Positions 41,229 to 51,377 are shown, numbered from the stretch's first letter. The stretch is DNA of 64,000 nucleotides from Deltaproteobacteria bacterium (GCA_035063765.1 JAPSFT010000007.1:124001-188000); one strand, 5' to 3'. Translations and numbers: made by a program. Notes: generated by a model not told the origin, from the letters alone.

Positions 41229-43142
41229 ATGCCGGTGCCGTCGGCCCTGAGCGACCAGGACCTCCATCTCTTCAACGAGGGCAGCCACCTGCGGCTGCAC
41301 GAGAAGCTCGGCGCCCATCCCTGTGTCGCCGGCGGCGTACGCGGGACGCGCTTCGCGGTGTGGGCGCCGAACGCGGAGGCGGTCAGCGTGTCCGGCGACT
41401 GGAACGGCTGGGACCGCGGGCGTGACCGCCTCCGCCCGCGCGGCAGCTCCGGCATCTGGGAGGGCTTCGTCGCCGGCGTCGGCCCGGGCGCCGTCTACAA
41501 GTACCACCTGCGCTCGCGCGAGCGCGGCTACCGCGTCGACAAGGCGGATCCCTTCGCCTTCCACCACGAGGTGCCGCCGCGCACCGCCTCGGTGGTCTGG
41601 GAGCTCGACTACGCGTGGGGCGACAAGGATTGGATGGAGGCGCGTGCCGCACGCCAGGCGCTCACCGCGCCGATGTCGATCTACGAGCTGCACGTCGGCT
41701 CCTGGCGGCGGGTGGCGGCGGAGGGCTGGCGCAGCCTCGGCTATCGCGAGCTCGCGGGGCCGCTCGCCGAGTACGCGAGCGCGCTCGGCTTCACGCACGT
41801 GGAGCTCCTGCCGGTGATGGAGCACCCCTTCTTCGGCTCCTGGGGCTACCAGACCACCGGCTACTTCGCGCCGTCGAGCCGCTACGGGACGCCGCAGGAC
41901 CTGATGTACCTGGTCGACGTGCTCCACCAGAACGGCCTCGGCGTGATCCTCGACTGGGTCCCGTCGCACTTCCCGACCGACGAGCACGGCCTCGGCTTCT
42001 TCGACGGCACGCACCTCTACGAGCACGGCGACCCGCGCCAGGGCCTCCACCCCGACTGGAACAGCTTCCTCTTCAACTACGACCGCCACGAGGTGCGGAG
42101 CTTCCTGCTCTCGAACGCGACCTACTGGCTCGAGACCTATCACGCCGACGGGCTGCGCGTGGACGCGGTGGCCTCGATGCTCTACCTCGACTACTCGCGC
42201 AAGCCCGGCGAGTGGATCCCGAATCCACACGGCGGCCGCGAGAACCTGGGCGCGATCCGCTTCCTGCGCCGCTTCAACGAGGAGGTCTACGGCCGCCATC
42301 CCGGCGTCCAGACCTTCGCCGAGGAGTCGACCGCCTGGCCGATGGTCTCGCGCCCCGTCTGGCTCGGCGGGCTCGGCTTCGGGCTCAAGTGGGACATGGG
42401 CTGGATGCACGACACGCTCGCCTACTTCCGCCGCGAGCCGATCCACCGCAGCCACCACCACAACGAGCTGACCTTCCGGATGCTCTACGCCTTCAGCGAG
42501 AACTTCGTGCTGCCGCTCTCCCACGACGAGGTGGTGCACGGCAAGGGCTCCCTGCTCGCCAAGATGCCGGGCGACGCCTGGCAGCGCTTCGCGAACCTGC
42601 GGGCGCTCTTCGCCATGATGTGGGCGCAGCCCGGCAAGAAGCTCCTCTTCATGGGCGGCGAGATCGGCCAGGGGTCCGAGTGGAACCACGACGGCGAGCT
42701 CGACTGGGGCCTCCTCGCCCACGCCCCGCACCAGGGCCTCCAGCGCTTCGTCCGCGACCTCAACACCACCTATCGCGCGGAGCCGGCGCTGCACGAGCTC
42801 GACTGCGACGCCGCGGGCTTCGCCTGGATCGACTGCAACGACAACGAGCAGAGCACGCTCTCGTGGCTGCGCCGCGCCCGCTCCGGAGCCGGCACGATCG
42901 CGGTCGCCTGCAACCTCACGCCGGTGCCGCGGGAGGGCTTCCGGCTCGGCGTCCCCGCACCCGGGCGCTGGCACGAGATCCTGAACAGCGACGCGCCGCT
43001 CTACGGCGGGAGCGGCCTCGGCAACCTGGGCGGCGCCGACGCGGTGCCCCGGCCCTGGCACGGCCTGCCCTGCTCGATCTCGATCACGCTGCCCCCGCTC
43101 GCCGTGCTCTGGTTCCGGCACGAGGGGACGGCCGCGCGTTGA
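41229..43142 (+). CDS. glgB: 1,4-alpha-glucan branching enzyme
   Basis: 637 aa. GH13 branching-enzyme motifs in order: GVILDWVPSHFPTDEHG (region I), DGLRVDAVASMLYLDY (region II with the nucleophile Asp), QTFAEESTAW (acid/base Glu) and LPLSHDEVVHGKGS (region IV with the transition-state Asp). A CBM48 domain precedes the barrel (TRFAVWAPNAEAVSVSGDWN). The first N1 domain of longer GlgB (about 730 aa in E. coli) is absent, which is common. It makes alpha-1,6 branches in glycogen. The gene's TGA overlaps the TTG of glnE (TTGA), linking carbon storage and nitrogen control. Confidence 0.94.
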   Translation: MPVPSALSDQDLHLFNEGSHLRLHEKLGAHPCVAGGVRGTRFAVWAPNAEAVSVSGDWNGWDRGRDRLRPRGSSGIWEGFVAGVGPGAVYKYHLRSRERGYRVDKADPFAFHHEVPPRTASVVWELDYAWGDKDWMEARAARQALTAPMSIYELHVGSWRRVAAEGWRSLGYRELAGPLAEYASALGFTHVELLPVMEHPFFGSWGYQTTGYFAPSSRYGTPQDLMYLVDVLHQNGLGVILDWVPSHFPTDEHGLGFFDGTHLYEHGDPRQGLHPDWNSFLFNYDRHEVRSFLLSNATYWLETYHADGLRVDAVASMLYLDYSRKPGEWIPNPHGGRENLGAIRFLRRFNEEVYGRHPGVQTFAEESTAWPMVSRPVWLGGLGFGLKWDMGWMHDTLAYFRREPIHRSHHHNELTFRMLYAFSENFVLPLSHDEVVHGKGSLLAKMPGDAWQRFANLRALFAMMWAQPGKKLLFMGGEIGQGSEWNHDGELDWGLLAHAPHQGLQRFVRDLNTTYRAEPALHELDCDAAGFAWIDCNDNEQSTLSWLRRARSGAGTIAVACNLTPVPREGFRLGVPAPGRWHEILNSDAPLYGGSGLGNLGGADAVPRPWHGLPCSISITLPPLAVLWFRHEGTAAR

Positions 43143-45985
43143 ACGCCGCCAGCGAGCATCCCGCGCTGCACGAGGCCCTGGCGCGCGCGCCCGACCCCGA
43201 ACGGGCGCGGAAGCTCGCCGAGCGCGTGCTCGAGGCGGCGGCGGCACGGCCTCCGCTCGACCCGGCCGGCCTCGCGCGCGTGCTCCACGCCTGCTGCGGC
43301 GTGGCGCCCTTCCTGGCCCCGTGGCTCGCGCGCCATCCGGACTGGCTCGCCGCCCTGGCCCGCGACGACCTGCGGGCGCCGCTCGCGCGCGACACGCTCG
43401 ACGCCGGGATCGCCGGGGCGCTCGCCGGCGCTCCGGACGCCGAGGCGGCGCGGATCCTGCGCGAGTGCAAGTACCGCGCCCTTGCGCGCATCGTGACCCG
43501 CGACGCCGACGCCGGCCTCGTCCCGCTCGCACGCAGCGGCGAGACCCTCGCGGAGCTCAGCGCCCTCGCCGAGGCGCTGCTCGAGGCCGCGCTGCGCCTC
43601 GCCCGGGCGCGCGTCGCGGCGCGCTTCGGGCCCGCTCCCGGCGGCTTCTGCGTCCTCGGCCTCGGCAAGCTCGGCGGCGAGGAGCTGAACTTCTCATCCG
43701 ACGTCGATCTCGTGTACGTCTTCGACGGCGCCGCCGGCACGGGCGGCCACGAGCTCGCCCCCGCCGACTACTGGACGCGCGTCACCCGCGAGCTCGGCAC
43801 GCTCGTCGCCACCGAGACCCCGGAGCGCTTCCTCTACCGCATCGACCTCGACCTGCGGCCGGAGGGCGAGCTCGGCCCGCCGGTGGTCTCGGAGGAGGCG
43901 CTGCTCGCCTACTACGAAACCGCCGCCGCCCACTGGGAGAAGGTGGCGTTCATGAAGGCACGCCCGGTGGCGGGCGACCTCGCGCTCGGCTGGCGCGCGG
44001 TGCGGGCGGTCGCGCCGATGATCTACCACGCGACGATGGACTACGCGGGCGTCGGGCGCATCCGCTCGCTGAAGGACGAGATCGGCCGCCGGCGCGGCAC
44101 CCGCGGCCAGGGCTTCGACGTGAAGCTCGACCCGGGCGGGATCCGCGACGTCGAATTCGTGGCGCAGGCGCTCCAGCTCCTCCACGGCGGCCGCATCCCG
44201 CAGCTCCGGGACCGCTCCACCCAGCGCACCCTGCGCCGCCTCGCCGAGGTCCGCGTCCTGCCGGCGGAGGAGGCGGAGGCCCTGCTCGACGCCTACCGCT
44301 TCCTGCGCCGGCTCGAGAACCGCCTCCAGATGGAGGACGAGCAGCAGGTGCACCGCGTGCCGCAGCAGCCCGAGGCGCTGCGCCGGCTGGCTCGCGCCAT
44401 GGGCCATCTCGAAGCGGACGGCGTCGCGCGCCTCGCCGCCGAGCTCGAGGCGCGCCGCGAGCAGGTGCTCGGATTCGCGGCTCGCTTCCGGGCCGAGAGC
44501 GAGGCCGACGAGGTGGTACAGCTCTTCCTGCGCCACCAGCCGGCGCTCGCCAGCGCGCCCGCGACGCGCCCGATGATGGAGTCGCTCGCGCGCGCCTTTG
44601 CGCGCGAGATCGCCGCCTCGCCGGACCCCGCGCTCGCGATGACCAACCTCGACCGCTTCGTCGAGGGCGTGGGCGCGCGCCGCTTCTACTACGAGTTGCT
44701 GCTCGACCGGCCCGAGCTGGTGGGGCGCCTCGCGGCGCTCTTCGCGGGCTCGCGCTGGCTCTCGAACACCCTCGCGAGCCATCCCCGGCTGATCGAGCCG
44801 CTCTTCGCGGACCCCGACGTGCTGCTGCTCGACCGCGCGCACCTGCGCGGGGACCTGGCCGCCCTGCGCCGCGAGCGCGCCGCGGCGGCCGGGCGGCCGG
44901 CCGACTACGAGTCGGAGCTCGAGGCGCTGCGCCTCTTCGTCCACCGCCAGGTGATGAACGTGGGGCTCCTCGACCTCGACGGGCGCGTGGCACGCGCCGC
45001 GTGCGAGCGCGCGCTCACGGAGGTGGCCGAGGTCACGCTCGAGGCCGCGCTCGAGGTCGCCGCGCGCGAGGTCGCGCGCGTGCGGCCGCCGGGGCCCGGC
45101 GCTGCCGCGGCGCGCTTCCTCGTGGTCGGGATGGGGAAGCTCGCGAGCCGCGAGCTCTCCTATGGCAGCGACCTCGACCTGATCTTCCTCTACGACCTGC
45201 CGCCCGGGCACGAGGGCGAGCCGCTCGCCGCCCAGGAGCACTGCGTGCGCGTCGCGCAGCGGCTCATCTCGGCACTCGAGACGCCGACCGCCGAGGGCGC
45301 CTGCTACGAGATCGACTCGCGCCTGCGGCCCTCCGGCCACCAGGGCGCGCTCGTGACCTCGCTCGCGGGCATGGCGGCCTACCACGCGGGCGAGGCGCAG
45401 CTCTGGGAGCGGCAGGCGCTGCTGCGCGCACGGCCCGTCGCCGGCGATCCGGGCGCCGCCGGGCGCTTCGAGGCGCTGCGCCGCGAGGTGCTGGCCCGGC
45501 CCCTCGGGCCCGGCGCCGCCGCCGAGGTCCACCGCATCCGCGTGCGCATGGAGGCGGAGCTCGCCGCCGAGTCACGCGGGCACCGCGACCTGAAGCGCGG
45601 GCGCGGCGGCCTGCTCGACGTCGAGACGGTGGTGCAGCTCCTCCAGCTCCAGCACGGCGCCGGGGCGCCTGCGCTGCACGACGTCGAGCGCACCGAGGTG
45701 CTGCTCGAGCGGCTCGCGGCGCGCGGCCTGCTGCCCCCCGCGCAGGCCGAGGCGCTCGCGCAGGGCTGGGACTTCCTGCAGCGCCTGGCGGCGCGGCTGC
45801 GGATCGTCGAGAACCGTTCGATCTCGGAGCTCGACGCCGGCAGCTCCCAGCTCGACACGGTCGCGCGCCGGCTCGGCTACGCCGAGGGTGCGCGCGAGGC
45901 CAGCGCCCGCAGCGCGCTCCTGCGCGACTACGCCCGCCACACCGAGGCGATCCGCGCGGTGTACCAGGCGATCCTCGGCGGCTAG
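43139..45985 (+). CDS. glnE: bifunctional glutamine synthetase adenylyltransferase/deadenylase
   Basis: 948 aa from TTG at 43139 overlapping the glgB stop. Two nucleotidyl-transferase halves are present. The first has GLGKLGGEELNFSSDVDLVY (de-adenylylase half) with LYRIDLDLRPEGELGPPV. The second has GMGKLASRELSYGSDLDLIF (adenylylase half) with YEIDSRLRPSGHQGALVTS. The G-x-G-K-x-[GA]-x2-E-L-x3-S-D-x-D-L pattern is the GlnE hallmark. It modifies glutamine synthetase at a Tyr in response to PII. Length equals E. coli GlnE. It ends in a 4 bp overlap with the NYN-domain gene on the other strand. Confidence 0.94.
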   Translation: MNAASEHPALHEALARAPDPERARKLAERVLEAAAARPPLDPAGLARVLHACCGVAPFLAPWLARHPDWLAALARDDLRAPLARDTLDAGIAGALAGAPDAEAARILRECKYRALARIVTRDADAGLVPLARSGETLAELSALAEALLEAALRLARARVAARFGPAPGGFCVLGLGKLGGEELNFSSDVDLVYVFDGAAGTGGHELAPADYWTRVTRELGTLVATETPERFLYRIDLDLRPEGELGPPVVSEEALLAYYETAAAHWEKVAFMKARPVAGDLALGWRAVRAVAPMIYHATMDYAGVGRIRSLKDEIGRRRGTRGQGFDVKLDPGGIRDVEFVAQALQLLHGGRIPQLRDRSTQRTLRRLAEVRVLPAEEAEALLDAYRFLRRLENRLQMEDEQQVHRVPQQPEALRRLARAMGHLEADGVARLAAELEARREQVLGFAARFRAESEADEVVQLFLRHQPALASAPATRPMMESLARAFAREIAASPDPALAMTNLDRFVEGVGARRFYYELLLDRPELVGRLAALFAGSRWLSNTLASHPRLIEPLFADPDVLLLDRAHLRGDLAALRRERAAAAGRPADYESELEALRLFVHRQVMNVGLLDLDGRVARAACERALTEVAEVTLEAALEVAAREVARVRPPGPGAAAARFLVVGMGKLASRELSYGSDLDLIFLYDLPPGHEGEPLAAQEHCVRVAQRLISALETPTAEGACYEIDSRLRPSGHQGALVTSLAGMAAYHAGEAQLWERQALLRARPVAGDPGAAGRFEALRREVLARPLGPGAAAEVHRIRVRMEAELAAESRGHRDLKRGRGGLLDVETVVQLLQLQHGAGAPALHDVERTEVLLERLAARGLLPPAQAEALAQGWDFLQRLAARLRIVENRSISELDAGSSQLDTVARRLGYAEGAREASARSALLRDYARHTEAIRAVYQAILGG

Positions 45986-46779
45986 ACCGCCGCCAGGCGC
46001 ACCTTGTAGTTGCCGCGGCTCGGGTCGTAGTCGAGGTGGATCAGGCCCTTGCTCTCGGCGGCCTGGAGCAGCTCCCCGAAGGAGCGGTAGCCGGACTGGG
46101 CCTCGTTGAAGCCGGGATCCACGCGGCGCATGGTCTGCTTCACGATCGAGCCCCAGATCGGGTCGTAGTCCTGCTCGAGCGAGCGCACGATCTCGACCAG
46201 GCGGTCGAGGGCGGGATCGGCCGCCTGGCCCTCGCGCTCGCGGGTGCGCTTGCGCGCCGGACGCTCGGTCTGCGCCTTCAGGAGGTCGTCGTAGAAGAGG
46301 AACTCGTCGCAGCTCGCCACCAGCAGCTCGGAGGTGGAGTTGCGGACGCCGCAGCCGATCACGCGCTTCTCGTTCTCCTTGAGCTTGTAGACGAGCGGCG
46401 AGAAGTCGCTGTCGCCCGAGAGCAGCGCGAAGACGTCGATGTGGCCCTTCGCGTAGCAGAGGTCGATCGCGTCCACGACCATCCGGATGTCGGCGCTGTT
46501 CTTGCCGCTCTGGCGGGTCTGGGGGATGTCCACCAGCTCGACGCCCTGGCCGTGGAACTCGCGCACGTGCTCGCGGTAGCGGCTCCAGTCGCAGTAGGCG
46601 CGCTTGTAGACGATCCGGCCCTTCTCGAGCAGCCGCTTGAGCACGAGGTCGATCTGGAAGCGCCCGCCCTTCATGCCGCGCGCACCGAGCGCCAGGTTCT
46701 CGAAATCGACGAAGACGGCGATCAGCGGCTCGTCGGACAACGATCGCTCCCCGGTTCGCGGTGTGGAGTCGGGGCGCAC
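45982..46779 (-). CDS. NYN-domain protein with LOTUS/OST-HTH tail (putative RNA processing)
   Basis: 265 aa with GTG at 46779; a TTG at 46740 with GGGGAG upstream is an alternative. The NYN (LabA/DUF88) nuclease fold has IAVFVDFENLALGARG, SGKNSADIRMVVDAIDLCYA and VFALLSGDSDFSPLVYKLKE, carrying the Asp quartet of PIN-like RNases. The C-terminal ~75 residues (ADPALDRLVEIVRSLEQD, IWGSIVKQTMRRVDPGFNEA, LLQAAESKGLIHLDYDPSRG) form an OST-HTH/LOTUS module, which binds RNA, often with G-quadruplex preference. Bacterial NYN-LOTUS proteins are thought to process RNA. It converges on glnE. Confidence 0.85.
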   Translation of the reverse strand: MRPDSTPRTGERSLSDEPLIAVFVDFENLALGARGMKGGRFQIDLVLKRLLEKGRIVYKRAYCDWSRYREHVREFHGQGVELVDIPQTRQSGKNSADIRMVVDAIDLCYAKGHIDVFALLSGDSDFSPLVYKLKENEKRVIGCGVRNSTSELLVASCDEFLFYDDLLKAQTERPARKRTREREGQAADPALDRLVEIVRSLEQDYDPIWGSIVKQTMRRVDPGFNEAQSGYRSFGELLQAAESKGLIHLDYDPSRGNYKVRLAAV

Positions 46780-46852
46780 TCTACCCCTTGGCCGGGTGGG
46801 CGGCTAGGATGCGGCGCCGCCCCGACGGGCGGTCGGGTGGGTGAGGCGCGGC

Positions 46853-47254
46853 ATGAGCGTAGGGGCCGACATCGAGGCCGAGTGCGGCCGCTGCGGCAAG
46901 ACCTGGCACGTCGTGATCGCGATGGTCGACGGCCGCATCGCGCAGGTGGAGTGCGGCGAGTGCCACAAGCGCCACCGGTTGCGCTCGGGCGAGGGCGCCC
47001 GGCCGCGCCCGCACCGCCGGACCGGCCTCGTGGACGCGTCCGCTCGCAAGCCCGTCGCCGCGCGTCCCCTCGTCGCCGCCGATCCGGATCGCCCCCCGCG
47101 CCCCTACGAGGCCAACGAGAGCTACGCACCCGGGGACCGCGTCGAGCACCCCGCCTTCGGGCCCGGCGTCGTCGAGCGCCTGGTGGGCGCCAACAAGGTG
47201 CAGATCTTCTTCGCCGGCGGCAGCCGCGTCCTGGTCCACCGCCGGATCGGCTGA
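46853..47254 (+). CDS. zinc-ribbon / Tudor-like small protein
   Basis: 133 aa from ATG at 46853 (a GTG at 46841 adds 4 residues). N-terminal zinc ribbon: ECGRCGKTWHVVIAMVDGRI, then VECGECHKRHRLRS (C-x2-C, 18 residues, C-x2-C). The middle is a basic Arg/Pro-rich linker. The C-terminal ~40 residues read YAPGDRVEHPAFGPGVVERL, then NKVQIFFAGGSRVLVHRR, a small SH3/Tudor-like barrel of the type found at the ends of UvrD/PcrA helicases and in CarD-like proteins. Such a protein could recruit a partner to DNA, RNA polymerase or the ribosome. It lies 73 bp from the divergent NYN gene and 12 bp from the end of the NtrC-type gene. Confidence 0.6.
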   Translation: MSVGADIEAECGRCGKTWHVVIAMVDGRIAQVECGECHKRHRLRSGEGARPRPHRRTGLVDASARKPVAARPLVAADPDRPPRPYEANESYAPGDRVEHPAFGPGVVERLVGANKVQIFFAGGSRVLVHRRIG

Positions 47255-47266
47255 GAGGACGCCGGC

Positions 47267-48655
<1,389 letters not shown>

Positions 48656-48665
48656 GGCCCGTCCC

Positions 48666-49091
48666 TCACTCCGGGTGCTGGTTGAGCAGCATCCAGTAGC
48701 GCGCCGCCTCGGCGAGCCAGGCCCCCGGCGCGCGCGGGTCGATGCGCTTCACGAGGTAGCTGTTGGCCCCGAGCTCGTAGCTGCGCCGCACGTCCTCCGG
48801 CTGCTGCGAGGACGAGATCACCACCACCGGGATGCCGCGCGTGCGCGGTGCGTCGCGCAGGCGGCGCAGCACCTCGAAGCCGTCGACCTGTGGCATGCGA
48901 AGGTCGAGGAAGATCACCTGGGGTCGCAGCGGCTCGCCGCCGCCCTCCGACAGGTGCAGCGCTTCGAGCGCCTCGCGGCCGTTGCTGCAGGTCTCCACCT
49001 CGACGGGCAGGCCGGCGCGGCCGATCGCGCGCAGCGCGATCGTCACGTCGTCGGCGTCGTCGTCGACCAGCAGCAGCAGCGGGCGGCTCAC
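48666..49091 (-). CDS. single-domain response regulator (Rcp1-like)
   Basis: 141 aa, GTG at 49091 overlapping the kinase stop codon (GTGA). A lone CheY-like receiver: LLLVDDDADDVTIALRAIG, VIFLDLRMPQVDGFEVLRR (phospho-Asp in FLDLRMP), VVVISSSQQPEDVRRSYELG and NSYLVKRIDP. The DDADDVxxxxRA start and long beta3-alpha3 region match Rcp1-type receivers. It has no output domain and probably relays phosphate between the kinase upstream and the NtrC-type regulator downstream, as in short phosphorelays. Confidence 0.9.
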   Translation of the reverse strand: MSRPLLLLVDDDADDVTIALRAIGRAGLPVEVETCSNGREALEALHLSEGGGEPLRPQVIFLDLRMPQVDGFEVLRRLRDAPRTRGIPVVVISSSQQPEDVRRSYELGANSYLVKRIDPRAPGAWLAEAARYWMLLNQHPE

Positions 49092-49960
49092 GGCCCGGCC
49101 CCCGTGGCGGGCGCAGGGAGCAAGAGCCGGATCGTCGCGCCGCGCTCGAGCTCGGCCTCGGCGCACACGCGCCCGCCGTGGCGCTCCGCGACACGCCGCA
49201 CCACGGCGAGCCCGGCGCCGGCTCCGGCGAACTCCTCGCGCGGGTGCAGGCGCTCGAAGACGTGGAAGAGCTTGCTCGCAAAGCGCGGGTCGAAGCCGAT
49301 CCCGTCGTCGGCCACCCAGTACTCGACGCCGTCCTGGCTGGTCCGCGCCCCGACCGTGATGCGCGCCTTCTCGCGGCTCCGGGTGAACTGGAGCGCGTTC
49401 GCGAGCAGCTCCTCGAAGGCGGTCTGCAGCAGGATGGGGTCGGCGACCACCGGCGGAAGCGGGCCCGCCACCAGGAGCTCGACGGCGCGCCCGGCGGGCA
49501 GGGCCGCCGCGAACGAGGCGCGCACCAGGGCGTCCACGTCCACGAGCTGCCTCTCGAGCGGCCGGCGCCCGACCCGCGCAAGACGCGCCAGGCCGTCGAG
49601 CAGGGTCAGGGCGGCGTTCGCGCTGCGGCGGACGCGCGCGAGGATCGCCCGCCCGTCGGCGTCGAGCCGGGCGCCGTGGTCCTCCTCGAACACCGTGAGG
49701 AAGTTCAGGGCGGCGCCGATCGGCGAGCGCAGGTCGTGGGAGACCGAGGAGTGGATCTCGTCGAGCTCGCTGCGGACGGCGTCCACCTCGCGGCGCAGGG
49801 CCGCCAGGTCGTCCGCGTCCCCGGCGACGTCGATGCCGCGGCCGGCTCCGCCGGCGCGGCCGCTCCGGCGGTGCATCCACAGCCGGCTCGAGACCGCCCC
49901 CGAGGCGAAGAGCAGGATGGAGACGAGGGCGGCCACCGCCAGCTGGCTCTCGGGGCTCAT
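49088..49960 (-). CDS. membrane-anchored histidine kinase without sensor domain
   Basis: 290 aa, ATG at 49960 with AGGAAAGGAA upstream. One N-terminal membrane helix (SQLAVAALVSILLFASGAV), then a coiled-coil (DLAALRREVDAVRSELDEI), HisKA with SSVSHDLRSPIGAALNFLTV (phospho-His), and the ATPase: ELLANALQFTRSREK (N box), YWVADDGIGFDPRF (G1), LHPREEFAGAGAGLAVVRRV (G2). No PAS, GAF or periplasmic sensor domain is present, so the signal probably enters through the membrane helix or partner proteins. Co-translated with the receiver gene. Confidence 0.9.
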   Translation of the reverse strand: MSPESQLAVAALVSILLFASGAVSSRLWMHRRSGRAGGAGRGIDVAGDADDLAALRREVDAVRSELDEIHSSVSHDLRSPIGAALNFLTVFEEDHGARLDADGRAILARVRRSANAALTLLDGLARLARVGRRPLERQLVDVDALVRASFAAALPAGRAVELLVAGPLPPVVADPILLQTAFEELLANALQFTRSREKARITVGARTSQDGVEYWVADDGIGFDPRFASKLFHVFERLHPREEFAGAGAGLAVVRRVAERHGGRVCAEAELERGATIRLLLPAPATGAGP

Positions 49961-49984
49961 TTCCTTTCCTCGCCGATGAGGCGG

Positions 49985-49990
49985 ATTGTA
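49985..49990 (-). promoter_or_regulatory. putative -10 element of the histidine kinase operon
   Basis: TACAAT on the minus strand, one mismatch from TATAAT, lies 25 bp before the kinase ATG in one of the few AT-richer spots of the region (CTGAAAACTCTACAAT). A good -35 was not found at 16-18 bp, so an activator or another sigma factor may be needed. The short leader would still contain AGGAAAGGAA. Confidence 0.35.
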
Positions 49991-50128
49991 GAGTTTTCAG
50001 CGTCTCTGCGATCCGCCCGACCGTCCGGCCCTTTCGCGCGCGTCCTTCCGGGGCTCCGGCCGGACCGGACGTCCGCGGGGTTCCCGAGCAGCAATCGTGC
50101 CACCGGGATCCCCGAGTGTCGTGACACC

Positions 50129-50144
50129 TGGCATGGGCGCTGCA
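50129..50144 (+). promoter_or_regulatory. sigma-54-like -24/-12 promoter with no gene behind it
   Basis: The sequence TGGCATGGGCGCTGCA matches the consensus TGGCAC-N5-TTGCA with correct spacing (GG at 50130-50131, GC at 50142-50143) and two substitutions. It faces right, away from the kinase operon and antisense to the 3' end of the LLM gene. No protein gene starts downstream in that direction, so it would drive either a small RNA or an antisense transcript, or it is a chance match. The operon next to it encodes an NtrC-type activator. Confidence 0.35.
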
Positions 50145-50287
50145 AAGGGATCGGGTCGACCCCGGCGCTGCCCGCGTGCAGCGACAGCGCGCGCCGGCGC
50201 CGGGGCGAGCGCCCGGGGTCCCCGCCTCCGGGCCCTGCGCGGCGGGGTTGCCCGTCCCCCGGCTCCCCGCCGCGCCCCTCGCTCCTG

Positions 50288-51205
50288 CTACGAGGGAAGC
50301 TCGGCGCGCAGGAAGGCGCGGGTGCGCGCGACGGCGCCGCCGTCGGCAGGGAAGAGGCTGGCTGCGAAGTGCGTGACCCCGGCCTCGCGCAGCCGGGCGA
50401 GGCCCGCGCGCACGGCCGCCTCGTCGCCGACCAGGGCCACGTCGCCGGGGCTCGCGGCGCCCTCGCGGTCCAGCATCGCGCGATAGCTCGGAAGCTGCCC
50501 GTAGATCGCGAACACCTGGCTCGCGGCCGCACGCGCCCCGGCCGGGTCGCCCGTGATCGCGATCGGGAGCGCGGCGACGATGCGCGGCTCGCCCCGCCCC
50601 GCGTCGCGGGCGGCACGGCGGATCGTCGGCACGGTGTGATCGGCCAGGGTACGCAGGCCCGTCATCCAGGTGGCGGTGCCGTCGGCGAGCCGGCCGGCGA
50701 GCGCGAGCAGCTTCGGGCCGAGCGCGGCGACCACGACCGGCACCGGTGCGCCGCCCTTCACCTGGAGCGCGCCCTGGACCCGGTAGAGCTCGCCCGAGAA
50801 CGCGGCCGGCTTGCCCTGTACGAGCGGCATCAGGACCTCGAGGTACTCGCGCATCTGCCGGGCGGGGTGGGCGTAGGAGAGCCCGAGCATGTTCTCGATC
50901 ACGACCTTGTGCGAGAGCCCGATGCCGAGCACGAAGCGCCCGCCACAGGCCGCCTGCGCCGTCAGCGCCTGCTGCGCGATCGCGAAGGGATGGCGCGGAG
51001 GGGTGGGCGTGACACCGGTCGCGAGCTCGATGCGGCGCGTCTCGCGCCCGGCGAGGGTCAGGACCGAGATCGCGTCGAACCCGAAGATGTTGGGCAGCGA
51101 GAAGAACGCGAAGCCGTCGCTCTCGGCCTGCCGCACCTCGCCGACGAGGGCGTCGAGCGTGGTCTCGGGGTTGCCGACGAGGAGGCTGCCGATCCCGATC
51201 TTCAT
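50288..51205 (-). CDS. LLM-class F420-dependent oxidoreductase
   Basis: 305 aa, ATG at 51205 with GGAGG seven bases ahead. The luciferase-like TIM barrel is indicated by MKIGIGSLLVGNPETTLDAL, IELATGVTPTPPRHPFAIAQ, GRFVLGIGLSHKVVIENMLG (F420/flavin-phosphate region) and VPVVVAALGPKLLALAGRLA. The LLM family includes FMN monooxygenases and F420-dependent reductases; the ATGVTPTPPRHP segment and size fit the F420 branch. It would act on an unknown substrate in secondary or degradation metabolism. It sits alone between the kinase operon and a small ORF. Confidence 0.88.
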   Translation of the reverse strand: MKIGIGSLLVGNPETTLDALVGEVRQAESDGFAFFSLPNIFGFDAISVLTLAGRETRRIELATGVTPTPPRHPFAIAQQALTAQAACGGRFVLGIGLSHKVVIENMLGLSYAHPARQMREYLEVLMPLVQGKPAAFSGELYRVQGALQVKGGAPVPVVVAALGPKLLALAGRLADGTATWMTGLRTLADHTVPTIRRAARDAGRGEPRIVAALPIAITGDPAGARAAASQVFAIYGQLPSYRAMLDREGAASPGDVALVGDEAAVRAGLARLREAGVTHFAASLFPADGGAVARTRAFLRAELPS

Positions 51206-51377
51206 GTGCTCGACCTCCGGGGGGGGAGCACGCAACATAGATCGGGCCCGTACCTGGTGCAGCCGGCTCCCGGTCCGAGCTTTCTACATCCTTCCGAGCC
51301 TCTTGCGCCCCGCGCGCCGCAACGCCTCCGCCGTGCGTGGTACGCCCCGTGCATCCCCGGGGCGCAGGGAGGAGATC

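Larger units (their letters stand above)
49961..50287. other. intergenic region upstream of the two-component operon
   Basis: 327 bp between the 3' end of the LLM gene and the histidine kinase start. It holds a likely kinase promoter -10 (49985-49990, minus strand) and a sigma-54-like promoter sequence facing right (50129-50144). Behind the latter the sequence to 50287 has GC-rich self-complementary segments but no recognised ORF. No terminator with a T-run was seen. Confidence 0.45.
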
